A stretch of 64,000 bases of DNA from Henricia sp. BOLD:AAB3569 (taxonomy: Eukaryota > Echinodermata > Asteroidea > Spinulosida > Echinasteridae), in the NCBI GenBank assembly GCA_037783545.1, contig JBBELK010000218.1:372001-436000 (forward strand), written 5' to 3'. This document shows positions 1 to 11,375 of this stretch, in pieces. A program made the translations under genes and the position numbers. The notes beneath the pieces were generated by a model. The model did no database searches and had not been told where the DNA came from. It worked only from the letters and a program-made list of their open reading frames with translations. Position 1 is the first letter of the stretch. The number at the start of each line of letters is the position of its first letter.

Positions 1-229
1 TTTTGTACGGCAGAAGTTCATATCAAGCTGGATGCTTTCATTCAGCTCGCAAATGATGTATTCAGCTTTTTATTAATAGACTTTGTTTTTCTTTTTGGTG
101 TTCACTATAAAAAAAAAAGTGTGTGTGGTTTGCACCGTTTCGTACTATTTTTACATTGAAAACCTTTTATCTGGTAATTGTCGTCATGCACAGTAATTAA
201 CATCCAGTTACATACCAATACTGTATATA

Positions 230-371
230 GACCGTATCGAATAGCTGCCATCTTGTAGGACAACGTTTGTCATTTAAATTAGTTAACAATGAATGCACAA
301 AGTGTGCAATCATACATGTCTGCATTCAACAAAGAAACTGCCTTACAAGATGGCGGTTCTTCAATACGGTC
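230..371. mobile_element. MITE with TA duplication
   Basis: Inverted ends GACCGTATCGAATAGCTGCC / GGCGGTTCTTCAATACGGTC, flanked by TA at 228-229 and 372-373. A Tc1/mariner-type footprint is likely. Confidence 0.65.
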
Positions 372-376
372 TATTA

Positions 377-701
377 TATAAAATGAAGCTTTTGCGGATA
401 TCGTGCGTTTCTGATACTGTGCAGCACAGAGTCCCAATCTGATGTGCGTACGCATCGAGTGAATGGATTGCGCGCGAGTAAAGTAACCAAAAAAATACTG
501 TACAACAGTAACAAAAGCGCATGCAGTTGAAAACTTTAGTTCATTTGCAACACTAATCAGACAAATCTTGCGGAAATCTTACAAAACAAAGAAGGTATAT
601 ATAACAATAATAATAATATTGGATGTCTTTCGGACGATATGAGAATACACTGCACTCGTCATGAAAATACCGAAAAGTGTCCGCAAAAGCTTCATTTTAT
701 A
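377..701. mobile_element. MITE adjoining the previous one
   Basis: Ends TATAAAATGAAGCTTTTGCG / CGCAAAAGCTTCATTTTATA, 325 bases, begins within six bases of the previous element. The interior has no coding signal. Confidence 0.6.
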
Positions 702-1023
702 TTATAACATATTTTCTTGGATTTTGGCGTTTTTATTTGTAGCTTATTTTAAATGTACCGGTACAGTATGAAACATTTACCATTTTTTACCATTACCTAA
801 TTAAATCATCTGTTTATCATGAAAGAACATTATGGTAAATTTAGGCCTATCATGATATGTATTTGCATGTTCATAGACAATTTTTATTATAGGTTTAATC
901 AATTAGCATTAATTTATTTAATTATTAAGCAACAAACACCTGTATATCTTATTAATCTTAATATGGTTGTTTTCAATTTGAAAAGACTTTCACAGCTCAG
1001 ATATACTTACAAGTATTGTAAGA

Positions 1024-1330
1024 ACTCTGGATGCCGCAATAGGGCGACATTTCGGGAAGACTCTCCCCGGGGACCACCGAAATTTCGGCAAGAACCACTC
1101 AAAATGACACCTTATTTTTTTTACCCAAAGCTTCCAAAAATGGTTCCAGACCAAAGAGAAACAGCTCTAGTCCTAATAAAAATGGTTTTTGACCTAAAAA
1201 AAAAAAAATGGTTTATGACCTAAAAAAATGATTTATAAAAAATAAATTAGGGCGACACCAAAATGTCGCCCTATTGAGCATGTCGCCCGAATATAGCTTT
1301 TTTACACACAAATTGTCGCCCTATCCTAGC
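1024..1330 (+). repeat. 'agggcgac' short-phrase repeat, copy 1
   Basis: Built of recurring 'agggcgac', 'gtcgccct' and 'aaaaatggttt' phrases. It matches 10938-11375 in reverse complement almost throughout, including 'cggggaccaccgaaatttcg'. Confidence 0.7.
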
Positions 1331-2008
1331 ATTCATAGATTTTAATATACTGGTACCTTTGCACAGGTGGAATAACAAATAACATTGGCAACCTTAATTT
1401 TAATTTGATCTAATTTGTTTCCATCCATTTCACAAAATGAGACAGTTCCATCACAAGCTCCACTTGAGATGATAAATTAAAAGCCACAATTCCATTTCCT
1501 TGATTCCCTTTATAATTCTCTTTACTCCAAGTCTAACCACACTTCCTCACATCCGAACGCCGGCAATCATTCATCCTTTCTCCGAAGAGGTAAAAAAAAA
1601 CCAAAGATTTAATTTCCCAGCTGAACAGCGTTTCAGTGCAGCGTAAATCTGCTGGCACTGAGCCAGATAATACCAGCCCACGGAGGATTGTACTGTAGAA
1701 ATTAATGCTGCCCTGTTTACGCACGTGTCGATATTTAACGTGGTATTTCCGGTTAGTTTAGGCATTCTGCGTCATTGCCAGTGTGTTAATCAAATAGTCG
1801 CGTCGCGCAGCTTCTATTTCCGGATAAATATCGTACGTTTGTTTACATACTAGTGTACTCAACACCTCCTGCTACTCTTGTGTTGCCAATCAAATAATTG
1901 ATTTAAGTATTTTTATCAGTGTTGAAATCGTATATCAAATTACTGAACTATCAGATTTTATGTGCAGAGGGGATTGATTTTTAAATACGGGTTAATAGCA
2001 TAACCTAG

Positions 2009-2352
2009 ACCGTGTTTACACTGGGATCAAGATTGATCCCCTGATAAATTCTGTAGTTGATCTCGTGCGTGGCGCCAAAAGTTGCAGTCAAAGGTCATGC
2101 TCTATGTGTGCATGTATGGGTTGTGCATGTACAAGGCCACTTGAATTTTGCGGGATTTTCTCCCGCTACGCCTGTGGAGCGGCTGCGGTAAAAATTAATT
2201 GCTTATCTAACCGCAAACTTATCCCGAGCTCAGGATGAAACCCTCCGCCAACGCGAGACCAAAATCTCTCGGTCTGATCCGGGGCCTTAATTTAGTCCCT
2301 CAGTTTGTGATCTGGGACTGATCACGAGCTCGGTGTTCGAGTGTAAACACTT
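2009..2352. mobile_element. Possible MITE with GTGTTTACACT ends
   Basis: Short inverted ends (accgtgtttacact / gagtgtaaacact) around about 340 bases with partly matching GATC-rich arms. Weak call. Confidence 0.35.
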
Positions 2353-3037
2353 AACAGGGTGAAAATGTTCAGTACCATCCAGTAGCTTGCAATTCTATTG
2401 GCACTTTGAATAATCATGGAGGTACATGTATAGGAAATAGTCTACCTCAATTTATGAAGTGACATTTGAAATTAAAATAGACTTCTGGCATTTTATAGAT
2501 TTGTTAAATTGCACATTCCTGGTCGATAATGTGGAACATCAACCTACAGTGTAATAGCATGTTCAGAAGGGGGTAAAAATCTAACAGAGCAATCTAAATT
2601 TTACAAAGGTGGGACACTTAAGATTGGTCATGGATAACAGCTACATGTATGGCAAGACCAGACTTGCAGTACATCATTTGCGGTTTCCCAAAATTTTACT
2701 TGAAGTTGACAAGAAAAACCTGACAAAGTGTTAATGGCAATAGTAAACACCACATATATTTTTTTTCCTTGTAAAATGGTACCTTTGTGGGAAAAAAAAA
2801 AAATCTTTGCCAACGATTTGGTTTTTAACCATTAATCATTCAACACAAAAACCATGCATGCATTTCTCAGGTTTTCTGAAGTATTACTGCATCTATGTGG
2901 CTAATATGTCTACAACAATTTCTATCAACATTATTCTTTAGTTATGCAATGCCGTTTATAGAATTCGTAAAAAAATTCTGCAAATGAAATAATGGGCCTT
3001 TAACTAAATTTCAACTCATTCCTTTCAGTATACATAT

Positions 3038-3471
3038 GGGTCTGTCCACAGTAATGGGGTACATTTCTGTAACATTCAAGATCTTAGGTCCCAGTTCACT
3101 TCAAATGTCTTAATTTTATCTTTAAATTATCAAGCTAAACTGAGGAAATAACTTTTTCACCAAGGAGTAAGAAAAATAGTCCTACAACATACATTTGTGA
3201 AAACCCCGTGCACAAATTTTCCTATTACGCATGTAACAAAGACGAAAAAAGTCACAAAATTGCCTGTCCACGTTACATGCGTAATAGGAAAATTTGTACA
3301 CTTGCTTTTCAAAAATGTATGTTGTGGCAGCAATTTTCTTACCTTTTTTGAAAAAAGTTATCTACCGAGAACAAAACAAGGACATTTCTTTAATTCTGAG
3401 ATAAACTAAAGACATCTGGAAGGAATTATTGACTTATTTTTCAAATGTACCCCATTACTGTGGAAAGACCC
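3038..3471. mobile_element. MITE, GGGTCTKTCCACAGTAATGG family, intact copy
   Basis: 434 bases with ends GGGTCTGTCCACAGTAATGG / CCATTACTGTGGAAAGACCC and a central palindrome around 'tcctattacgcatgtaac'. It ends 140 bases before the first visible carrier exon. A second copy at 47925-48902 is interrupted. Confidence 0.75.
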
Positions 3472-3611
3472 ATGTACAAGTCCTGGATGCCTTTCCTGGG
3501 CCCCGAAATGTGTAATCAAAACCCTTAATCAGAATTTCATAAATATTGGATGAACTTTTCGCACACGTCCAAACTCAATTCCTTTTCCATATTTTGTATC
3601 ACCTTCTGCAG

Positions 3612-6600
3612 AAAGCAAATTGGGCTGCACAGAGAGATGCTGGCAGGTGGGGGAGCCGGGCTGTGCCAAGTGATAATCACAACCCCTATGGAAATGCTAA
3701 AAATACAGCTACAGGATGCAGGGCGTAAGGGTGAGTTTTGTAAGGGCAGCGTGGATGTACTCACGCACGTATAAAATGTTTTTATTATTGGAAAAAAGAA
3801 TGTATGTATTTTTGGTAAATTGAAATCTTGTGACATCCCGATCAAAACTCGGATGTCCAGTCCTGCAGCCGACTTCTTAAAGCCCCAATACATTTGCAGT
3901 CACCCAAAATTTCAGTTGACAAGAAATATTTGTAATAAACACATTTTTTTTCCTGTGCAGAAATTGGTACTTAAAATAAAATATAAAAAATAAAAACAAC
4001 AAAACATTAGAAAACCATGCATGGATTTTCTGAAATCTTGCAGTTTATCAACATTATTCTTTAGTTACGTAATGCTGTTCCTGTTTTTAAAAGTTTCCAA
4101 TAATGTAATCCATCTTTAAAACGTTATGCAGTTGCGCAACTCTACTTGCGCAGCATTTTACCGAGTGAGCTGTGCAAAAATCTGGTGATAGTTACACGAG
4201 ATTAATGTCATTCACAAAAGTTGCGCAAGCTTCACATTTTTGTAAATCCGGCTGATCCTCTAAAATCAAATTTTACAACGATTCAGGAACAATGGCAGAT
4301 CGACATTGGTAAAATACTATATTTTGATAGTCAGAGGAAATGTAATTTGTAACATTGTGTAAAACTGTCGAGCCGATGTTAAATATTGATGAGGGGCCGT
4401 CCAAAGTTCAGTTCTACAAAACGTAGGGGGTTGGGGGGGGGGGGGGGGGGGGGGGGGGGAGTGTTGTGGGCTGCAAAGGACTTTACATGTACTTTAAAAT
4501 GTTGACCTTTCACGGGAGTGACAAATTTTGATAAGTACATTGTGTATTTTGGGTGGAGGGTCTTGAGAAATACTGTAAAAGGCCCCAAAAATAACTAAAG
4601 AAAACATCAGATGGTACTACCGGTACATACAGTTGTAGTCAGAAATTTACATACAACTGTGTTAAAACTGGTGTGCTTAAACTTGCGTTGTCACCATTTT
4701 TGTAACAGTCTTTAAGGCTCCGTCACACATTAACGAATATGATTAACGGACATCAACGAATGAAAAATATAGTTATCCGTTGGGATTCGTCAAAGAAATA
4801 GGAACAATAGACGAATTACTAACATACATGGAACGAAGAGAACGCATGATGAACGAACGACTTGCGGATATGGAACGTATTTGTAAAGTTCAGTTTGCCG
4901 AGCGCCACCGAACAATACCGAATGTGCACCGGATGTGTACCTTATCAAACGAATGAGTAACGCACAGTCAACGTATGACAATCGTCGCAGAGAGCGTATG
5001 CATGACATCTCGATCGTAGGTCCGACTAGTAGTGATGAGGAATGCCAAAGGCCGATCCTTTTGTATGATCTCGATAGTCCGTTCACTATCCGTTGCTTTC
5101 GGTAGTGGTGCGTTAGAGATTCGTTCAGTGGACTGTATTCAGACGTTCTGTGCGTTTCATACTGTATATGCATTCGTTAGTCTATGCGTTTTGGTCCGTT
5201 ATGTATTCGGTATCAACCCGTTATACATCCGTTCAATGCGTCTCATGTCCGGTAGCCGCCAACATCACCTTCATGTTAAGATAAAAATAAATAATTACGT
5301 TCATATTTGTGTTTTCTTTTTCTTTGGACATATCAGTTCAAAAGAAGAAACTTCCTGGTTTAGGGAACATGGCAGATGTGAATCCCTCGCTCACAAGGGC
5401 ATTCTCTGCCAGCACAACGGCCGAAGTCACCACATCAGCACTAACGATTGCACGCAATCTGCTACAGACCAAAGGAGTGTTTGGACTCTACAGGGGACTA
5501 GGAGCAACTTTAATGAGAGACATTCCATTTTCAATGATTTACTTTCCACTGTTTGCACATCTCAATGCGCTGGTAATTTTAGTGGATTTTATTTTATATA
5601 ACAGGAATTCTAAAACATGCATGAAACAAAGGTTTAAATACAGATGAAACAAAGGTTTAATCAGAATTTCTTTTCTGGGCAATTCCAGAAATTCAAATTT
5701 GCACTTCGGAGACTTTGTGGGCCTGTAATGCTTCACGTATTTAAGTTGGATTTTTAACATGTTTTTCAAAAATCATTGATGGAAGTGTAATTCCTGAAAA
5801 ACTGATTATAATGCCATTCTTAATATGCGTGGTACAATGTACATCCCAAAATATCTCAGTACAATGTACATCCAAAACCGAGGGTTTTGGGGACCCTACA
5901 CACTTACTGAGAATGGCATTGCAATCACTTTTTCAGGAATTGCACTTCCATCAATGATGCTTGGAGAACATGTGTTTAAAATAAAACTTGAATACGTGAA
6001 GCATTTAATACAAGCCCTCAAAGTCTCTGAAGTGTAAATTTGAATTTCCAGAATTGCCCTTCTACCATGTATGAGTCGACATTGAAACCATTTGAAATGT
6101 TTTTCAAACACTGTACTTTGCTATGGGCAAAGCCAGATGGTCAGTATGGATATCTCAACTTAAAGGTGCTGGTCAAGATTTTTCCCACAAAATGGATTTC
6201 GTTCTAACCTAACAATTATATAAAATGCCTCCCCAAAATTCTATCCATGGGAAGAAAACAAGAAATTTACAATCCCCAAATTGGATGTGGATGCAACAAG
6301 GTTGGTGTAATCACTGCACTGCATTGTATTATGGAACAGTATGAATAGACCCCTTGCACGGCGGCCATGACAGAGGGCAATCACATTGTGCACGAGTAGG
6401 CACTTTGTGGATCTATTGTCACATCATTTAAATATGAAAACCTGCCCTCTGTCATGGCCGCCATGCAAGGGGTCTATTAGTTTACAAAACTGTGTTTTTT
6501 TACGATATCCTAATATAGGCCTTTGGATTGAGAGCAGAAAATTTCAGAATGGTAACGAGAATAATACGACACGATATATATGCAAAATCTCAACACACAT

Positions 6601-9600
6601 GGGGAGGGTGGTTTCAAAAATGTGATCTTGACACACATATAGAGGGACAAATATAGTAAAGGATCTTGATCAAGGACAAGTAGCATGCACCACCCTGGGC
6701 ATATCAAGACCTCATTTGGTTTTGCTGCTGTACAATGGAACTCACATTAAAAAAAATTACTTTAAAGATAGTATACATGATTGGTAAACTGTTACAAATA
6801 GTTTTATCCCCCTGTGTGATTGAAGGTACACATGATTAAAACCAACCCGAGCAAAAACCGGCTCCGTACTTCGTCTAACTTTTGAGAAAACTGTCAAAAA
6901 AGGGTTTGCAGTCATTTCGCCCCGAACCACGGCCTGTGCACGAAGTGGTTTTGGGGCGAAGTGGCATTTGGGCGATTTAGTGTTTGGACAAAATGGTTTT
7001 GGGGCGAATTGAATTTTCGTCTCATGAGACGAATTTTTTTTTACTCATTTCTCAAAGACTATAGCACTTCAGACAAAACCATTTCAGGGGAAGTTTTCTA
7101 TGGTCATCATGTTTATAATGTGTAAGTTAGGCGTAAATCTGTGAACATTTCTGATTTTCAAGATACCAATCGTGTATACTGCCTTTAAGTATAATGATTT
7201 TTGCCCCTATTTATTTGTTGTATGTTATACGTGTTATTTCTCTTTTGACCAGGGTATAACCCACGAGCACGGCAGAGCTAGTTTTCGGCATTCCTTCATG
7301 TGTGGCTGCCTAGCTGCCACTGTAGCTTCCCTGTCAGTTAATCCTGTTGATGGTAAGTTGTTTCCGGAAATTATTTGATTATTCCGGCATAACAATTTAT
7401 GACCATGTACGTGTCTGCAAATACCCGGAGAAAGTCAAAATTCAGGAATGCACCCAAGTGTGATTTTATGAATCAACATGTAATTGCTGAACATACCGGT
7501 ACCCTCAACAAATTGACTGAGTTATGACCTTCCGATCATAAAGTCGCAGTTCCGTTTTTGTCTTTTTCAAACAATTTGTTTCCAGGTACTCTGCATTTTC
7601 CTAAATTTCTCAAATTAAAGCTTATAATCCCAGCTTTCAGTTGATGGGCAGCAAAAATGCGAGAAAATTCAAGTTTCAAGGCAAATTCAAATTTACACTT
7701 CAGAGATTTTGAGGGCTTGTAATGCTTCACGTATTCAAGTTGTCACACTTTTGTAAATCCGGCTGATCCTCTAAAATCAAATTTTACAACGATTCAGGAA
7801 CAATGGCAGACCGACATTGATAAAATACTATCTTTTGATAGTCAAAGGAAATGTAATTTGTAACATTGTGTAAAACTGTCGAGCCGACGTTAAATATTGA
7901 TGAGGGGCCGTCCAAAGTTAACAGTTCTACAAAACGTAGGAAGGTGTGGGGGGTTGGGGGGGGTGGGGGGTTGGGGGGGGGGGGGGTTGGGGGGGGGGGG
8001 GGGGGGAGTGTTGTGGGCTGCAAAGGACTTTACATGTACTTTAAAATGTTGACCTTTCTCACGGGAGTGACAAATTTTGATAAGTACATTGTGTATTTTG
8101 GGTGGAGGGTCTTGAGAAATACTGTAAAAGGCCCCAAAAATAACTAAAGAAAACATTAATCAGATGGTACTACCGGTACATACAGTTGTAGTCAGAAGTT
8201 TACATACAACTGTGTTAAAACTGGTGTGCTTAAACTTGCGTTGTCACCATTTTTGTAACAGTCTTTACTAAAGTCGTGATTATGTGGAATTCCTCACGCG
8301 CTTGCAGCATGAAATGCTGATGACAATGAAATAGCAAGCGCATAGCGCGAAGCCCTAACGGCTTCTACATGTAGATGGATTATAGATGCTCTGTGGTGCG
8401 ATCTGGGGCAATATTTAACCACTTTAAGCAGGAAAAGTGTGCACAAAAGGTAGATTTGTTTTATTTTTTAATGGTTTTTTTTTTAAAAGGGGGGGGGGGG
8501 GGGCGTGCGGCCCCCACTGGATCCGCCCCTGGTACTGGTGTGTACATGTATGTAAACTTCTGACTTCAACTGTACATGTATGGATGAATATTATTTAACA
8601 CAATAATGTGTCTTTTTCAAACAATTTGTTTCCAGGTACTCTGCATTTTCCTAAATTTCTCAAATTAAAGCTTATAATCCCAGCTTTCAGTTGATGGGCA
8701 GCAAAAATTCGAGAAAATTCAAGTTTCAAGGCAAATTCAAATTTACACTTCAGAGATTTTGAGGGCTTTTAATGCTTCATGTATTCAAGTTGTTTGATTT
8801 AAACAAAAAACCGATTGTAATGCCATTCTCAATATGCGTGGTACATCCAAAAATATATCAACGAGTACGTCCGAAACCGAGGGTTTTGGGGACCCTGCAC
8901 ACTTGCTGAGAATGGCATTACAATACGTTTTTCAGGAATTACACTTTCTATCAATGATGCTTGAAGAACATGCGTTTAAAATAAAACAACTTGAATATGT
9001 GAAGCAAATTTGAATTTCCCTACACCTCTACACTTCCAATGACAATTACTACATACAATAATGAATGCCCAGCACTATTGAGAGTTGAAGGTCTGTTTCG
9101 AATCCCGACGAGGCCCATATGATTGGTCATTATCTTATGTATTTGGTCATTTCATTGTGATGAGGCACCATACCAAATAATGCATTCGTTACTAAATACT
9201 CTACGACTGTTTTTAGAATTGCTTTCCTGGTCAGAACCTAAATGTTAGTAAATTTGGAAAATGTACACTCTGTGGTAGAGGCGTCTGCTTGGTATGCAGA
9301 AGGTTGTGGGTTCAAGTCCCACCCAAGGATACTATGAAGATTGTCTCAGTGTCTCGGGGAAGCACCAAGCTACGTCAAAGAAGGGCAAAACAAAACTTTC
9401 TTTTAGCATGAAAATGGAGTGGTGCACAATTTTTACCATGTTTGTGTTTTGAATATTTTCATCAGTCATCAAAACCCGACTGCAGCTATTACAACAAGCC
9501 CCCGGGGAGCACACCTATACGGGGATCCGTGACTGCGCGGTCAAAATCTGGAGGTACGAGGGTCCGTCAGCATTCTTTAAAGGCGCGTCCTGCCGTCTAC

Positions 9601-9692
9601 TCGTCATTTCGCCGCTCTTCGGCATTGCACAGTCTGTGTACTACTTTGGCGCCGGCGAGTTTCTACTTGGAATTCCCAGACAGTGGTTATGA
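3612..9692 (+). CDS. SLC25A22: Mitochondrial glutamate carrier, 3' four exons (5' part absent)
   Basis: Inner-membrane carrier of the SLC25 family that imports glutamate with a proton. Coding exons are 3612-3730, 5337-5572, 7253-7352 and 9466-9692; every junction has AG/GT borders and the frame is kept throughout, ending in TGA at 9690-9692. The first exon carries the second-repeat signature [10 protein letters not shown] and the last junction creates the third-repeat signature PVDVIKTRLQ, both fitting Px[D/E]xx[K/R]. Other family landmarks are [49 protein letters not shown] and PLFGIAQ. About 226 residues are visible; human GC1 has roughly 320, so the first repeat (about 100 residues) is missing. 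I saw no exon for it between 1 and 3611, so it probably lies to the left. The match is closest to SLC25A22/SLC25A18 and the two cannot be separated here. The introns are full of duplicated repeats. Confidence 0.92.
4223..4712 (+). repeat. Intronic composite repeat, truncated copy
   Basis: Matches 7742-8272 closely, including the poly-G run (4431-4459) and the left end of a Sleeping Beauty-like inverted repeat at 4628. It stops at 4712 where the next element starts. Confidence 0.7.
4713..5265. repeat. Imperfect foldback region, CGAA/TTCG-rich
   Basis: The left half is rich in 'aacgaat' and the right half in 'attcgtt', giving scattered inverted pairing with centre near 4990. Open frames on both strands (4790-5173, 5032-5601) follow from this composition and are not supported as genes. 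Confidence 0.4.
5670..6015 (+). repeat. Intronic dispersed repeat, copy 1
   Basis: The same order of sequence as 7680-7741 plus 8735-9010: 'gagggttttggggaccct', 'gagaatggcatt', 'atcaatgatgcttg'. It contains its own inverted pair 'taatgccattct' / 'agaatggcatt'. Confidence 0.65.
6160..6640 (+). mobile_element. TTAAAGGAGC-end MITE, copy 1 (interrupted)
   Basis: Aligns along its length with the intact copy 21437-21774, but is split by the 127 bp element at 6348-6474. Confidence 0.7.
6348..6474. mobile_element. 127 bp MITE with TA duplication, copy A
   Basis: Ends GACCCCTTGCACGGCGGCCA / TGGCCGCCATGCAAGGGGTC flanked by TA (6346-6347, 6475-6476). A related copy is at 63674-63815. Confidence 0.8.
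6900..7015 (+). repeat. 'ttcgccccaaaacc' short-phrase repeat
   Basis: About 115 bases of varied 'tggttttggggcgaa' phrases; same style of construction as 1024-1330 and 46435-46640 but a different sequence. Confidence 0.45.
7557..8790 (+). repeat. 180 bp direct repeat flanking an 870 bp insert
   Basis: 7557-7741 and 8612-8790 are nearly identical ('ctttttcaaacaatttgttt' through 'gtattcaagttg'). Between them lie a second copy of the 4223-4712 repeat and a complete element with Sleeping Beauty-like ends. Confidence 0.75.
8181..8574. mobile_element. Non-autonomous Tc1-type element with Sleeping Beauty-like ends
   Basis: Ends TACAGTTGTAGTCAGAAGTT / AACTTCTGACTTCAACTGTA, 394 bases including TA at each end. 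These ends resemble the well-known Tc1 subgroup ends (CAGTTGAAGTCRGAAGTTTACATACA). No transposase frame. The inner right part holds a poly-G tract and 'ggatccgcccctg', an unrelated repeat end. Confidence 0.7.
9266..9331 (+). repeat. tRNA-like sequence
   Basis: 'gtggtagaggcgtctgc', a TCTGC/GCAGA anticodon stem with loop TTGGTAT, and 'gggttcaagtccc' T-arm. The acceptor stem does not close, so it is a tRNA pseudogene or SINE head just before the last carrier exon. Confidence 0.45.
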
Positions 9693-9905
9693 ACAAGAGG
9701 TGTGCAGTTTTATCCGTCGCAAAATTTGTACAGAAAGTTTATTTATTTTAATGATTCCTGAAAGTGTGTGTGTTGGCTTTTGGCCTCTCCTAGCAATGTA
9801 ATTATAGGCATGGATAAAAGAAAGGGTTTAGGAAATTATGGTTAAAACTTTACATCCCATTCATTTTTGGGAAATTGCTTCGTTGGATGAAGATTAGTTT
9901 AATAG

Positions 9906-9971
9906 TTAAAAAGGCACAGGCTCGTCAGCAATGCGCGCCAAATTTGTGCCACGAAATACACAGCTCCTAAT
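9906..9971 (+). repeat. One arm of the TTAA-flanked palindromic MITE
   Basis: Matches the left arm of 50079-50211 ('ggcacaggctcgtcagcaat'), without a right arm. It lies in the 3' flank of the glutamate carrier. Confidence 0.6.
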
Positions 9972-9974
9972 AAA
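9969..9974 (+). promoter_or_regulatory. Possible polyadenylation signal of the glutamate carrier
   Basis: AATAAA lies 277 bases after the carrier's stop codon. It sits at the edge of a one-armed copy of the TTAA-flanked palindromic repeat, so the signal may come from the repeat. Confidence 0.3.
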
Positions 9975-10232
9975 GTGTGCGTTGGCATCTTTTACATTTA
10001 AGCCATTGCTGCCAACTTCCCGTATTTCGGAAAAGAAACCTGGAAAATAGGTTGACCTCCTGACTTCAGACACATCCAGAAATCTCCGAAGTTGTTAATC
10101 GACAATCCAGGAGGGTTTTTATCTGTGATAGAAGTCCCGCCCACGATAGGTAATTTTCCAGGAATTGTTTTGTAAAATACAGGAGGGTTGGCACATGATT
10201 TTACATACACCCTAGGGAGTTCGGGTTAAGTG

Positions 10233-10421
10233 GGGTGTCATGGCCGAGCGGTCTAGTGTGTCGAACTTAAGTTCCTGTGCTAGTACTAGAATGTAGTTTC
10301 GATTCCTGGCCGTGACGGGTTGTGGCACCTGTGCCCTTGAGCAAGGCACTCGACCACACTTGCTCCCATTTCTGTAATTGGCGGTCCCTCCGCTGTTGGA
10401 TGTGGTATATAAATAAATAAG
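10233..10421 (+). mobile_element. tRNA-derived SINE
   Basis: The head 'atggccgagcggtctagtg' (A box) with 'gtttcgattcctgg' (B box) resembles a class II (Leu/Ser-like) tRNA. The body has 'gagcaaggcactcgacc', and the tail is (aaat)n. Confidence 0.65.
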
Positions 10422-10649
10422 CAACCGCTGACAAAGATCGAATTAAGCTGTGTTATGTTCCTAACTTGTTACATGTCAAATCACTGTCGAATTACAAAAC
10501 GGCTTTGTCAAATTAAGCAGTCTTTGTTTAATAAAGCTAATTTGCTTAATCTAATGAAGCGATTCTAATCTGTGCGTTCACATGAGGAAATCTTTGTCAA
10601 ATCATCGTTAAATTTTCATCGAATGAAGTAATTTCCCCGATGTGAACAC

Positions 10650-10785
10650 TAAGGGAAGAACACAAATCTAACCGCCGCTACCAGCGTTTTTTTTTAATGG
10701 TACCGCCTGCACGAAAGGAGAAACCATAATCTTCCTCCCTTTGTGCAGGCGGTACCAGCGGTTAGATTTGTGTGTCTCCCCTAAC
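10650..10785. mobile_element. Hairpin MITE
   Basis: Arms 'gggaagaacacaaatctaac' / 'gttagatttgtgtgtctccc' with a GC-rich inner stem (ggtaccgcctgca / tgcaggcggtacc). Confidence 0.6.
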
Positions 10786-10937
10786 GGGGTCCTACAGTAG
10801 ATATTACTCCAATCAGTTATTCGTCTCCAGTTAAATTATTTGACATTATTATGCATTAACAATGTGCATTACGGTGCCAGAAATGTCTAAGTTACGATTA
10901 CTCAGACAACGTCAAACTCGCTGTACAAAAACTGTTT

Positions 10938-11375
10938 GCTAGGAAAGGGGGGCGACAATTTGTGTGTAAAAAAGCTATATTAGGGCGACAATAGACAGCT
11001 GAAGTGTGACGTGCGTTGCCATGACAATTGGATCTAAACTATCATGGCCGTCGGGAAAAGTACCATTGGAAAAGCACTGGGACGCGGTTGAGTGATTTTT
11101 AGTTTAGATCCAATTGCCTAGGCAACCAACAAAAGGTGACGTATTCACTTCGGCAGTCTATTTGGTGTTGCCCTAATATTTTTGAGATTAAAAACCATTT
11201 TTTTAAAGGTCAAAAACCATTTTTATTAGGACTAGAACCATTTCTCTTGGGTCTGGAACCATTTTTGGAAGCTTTGGGTAAAACAATAAGGTGTCAATTT
11301 GAGTGATTCTTGCCAAAATTTCGGTGGTCCCCGGGGAAAGGTTTCCCATAATGTCGCCCTATTGCGGCATCCAGG
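10938..11375 (-). repeat. 'agggcgac' short-phrase repeat, copy 2 (interrupted)
   Basis: Reverse-complement match of 1024-1330, split at 'ggcgacaata / tatttggtg' by the 165 bp element described next. Confidence 0.75.
10994..11158. mobile_element. 165 bp MITE with TA duplication, copy 1
   Basis: Ends GACAGCTGAAGTGTGACGTG / GTGACGTATTCACTTCGGCAGTC (ends trimmed here), flanked by TA at 10992-10993 and 11159-11160. A second copy is at 35311-35477. Confidence 0.85.

Noticed and set aside
1-95. Possible upstream carrier exon (a frame reading QLANDVFSF)
   Set aside because: Only a few residues resemble the KLAANDFF region; no acceptor/donor pair in the right phase.
5032-5601. 189-codon frame
   Set aside because: The first part follows from a CGAA/TTCG foldback; the second part overlaps carrier exon 5337-5572 in another frame.
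7784-8156. Proline- and glycine-rich small proteins
   Set aside because: They are translations of poly-G/poly-C tracts in a repeat; likewise at 4379-4588, 19717-20129 and 53895-54188.
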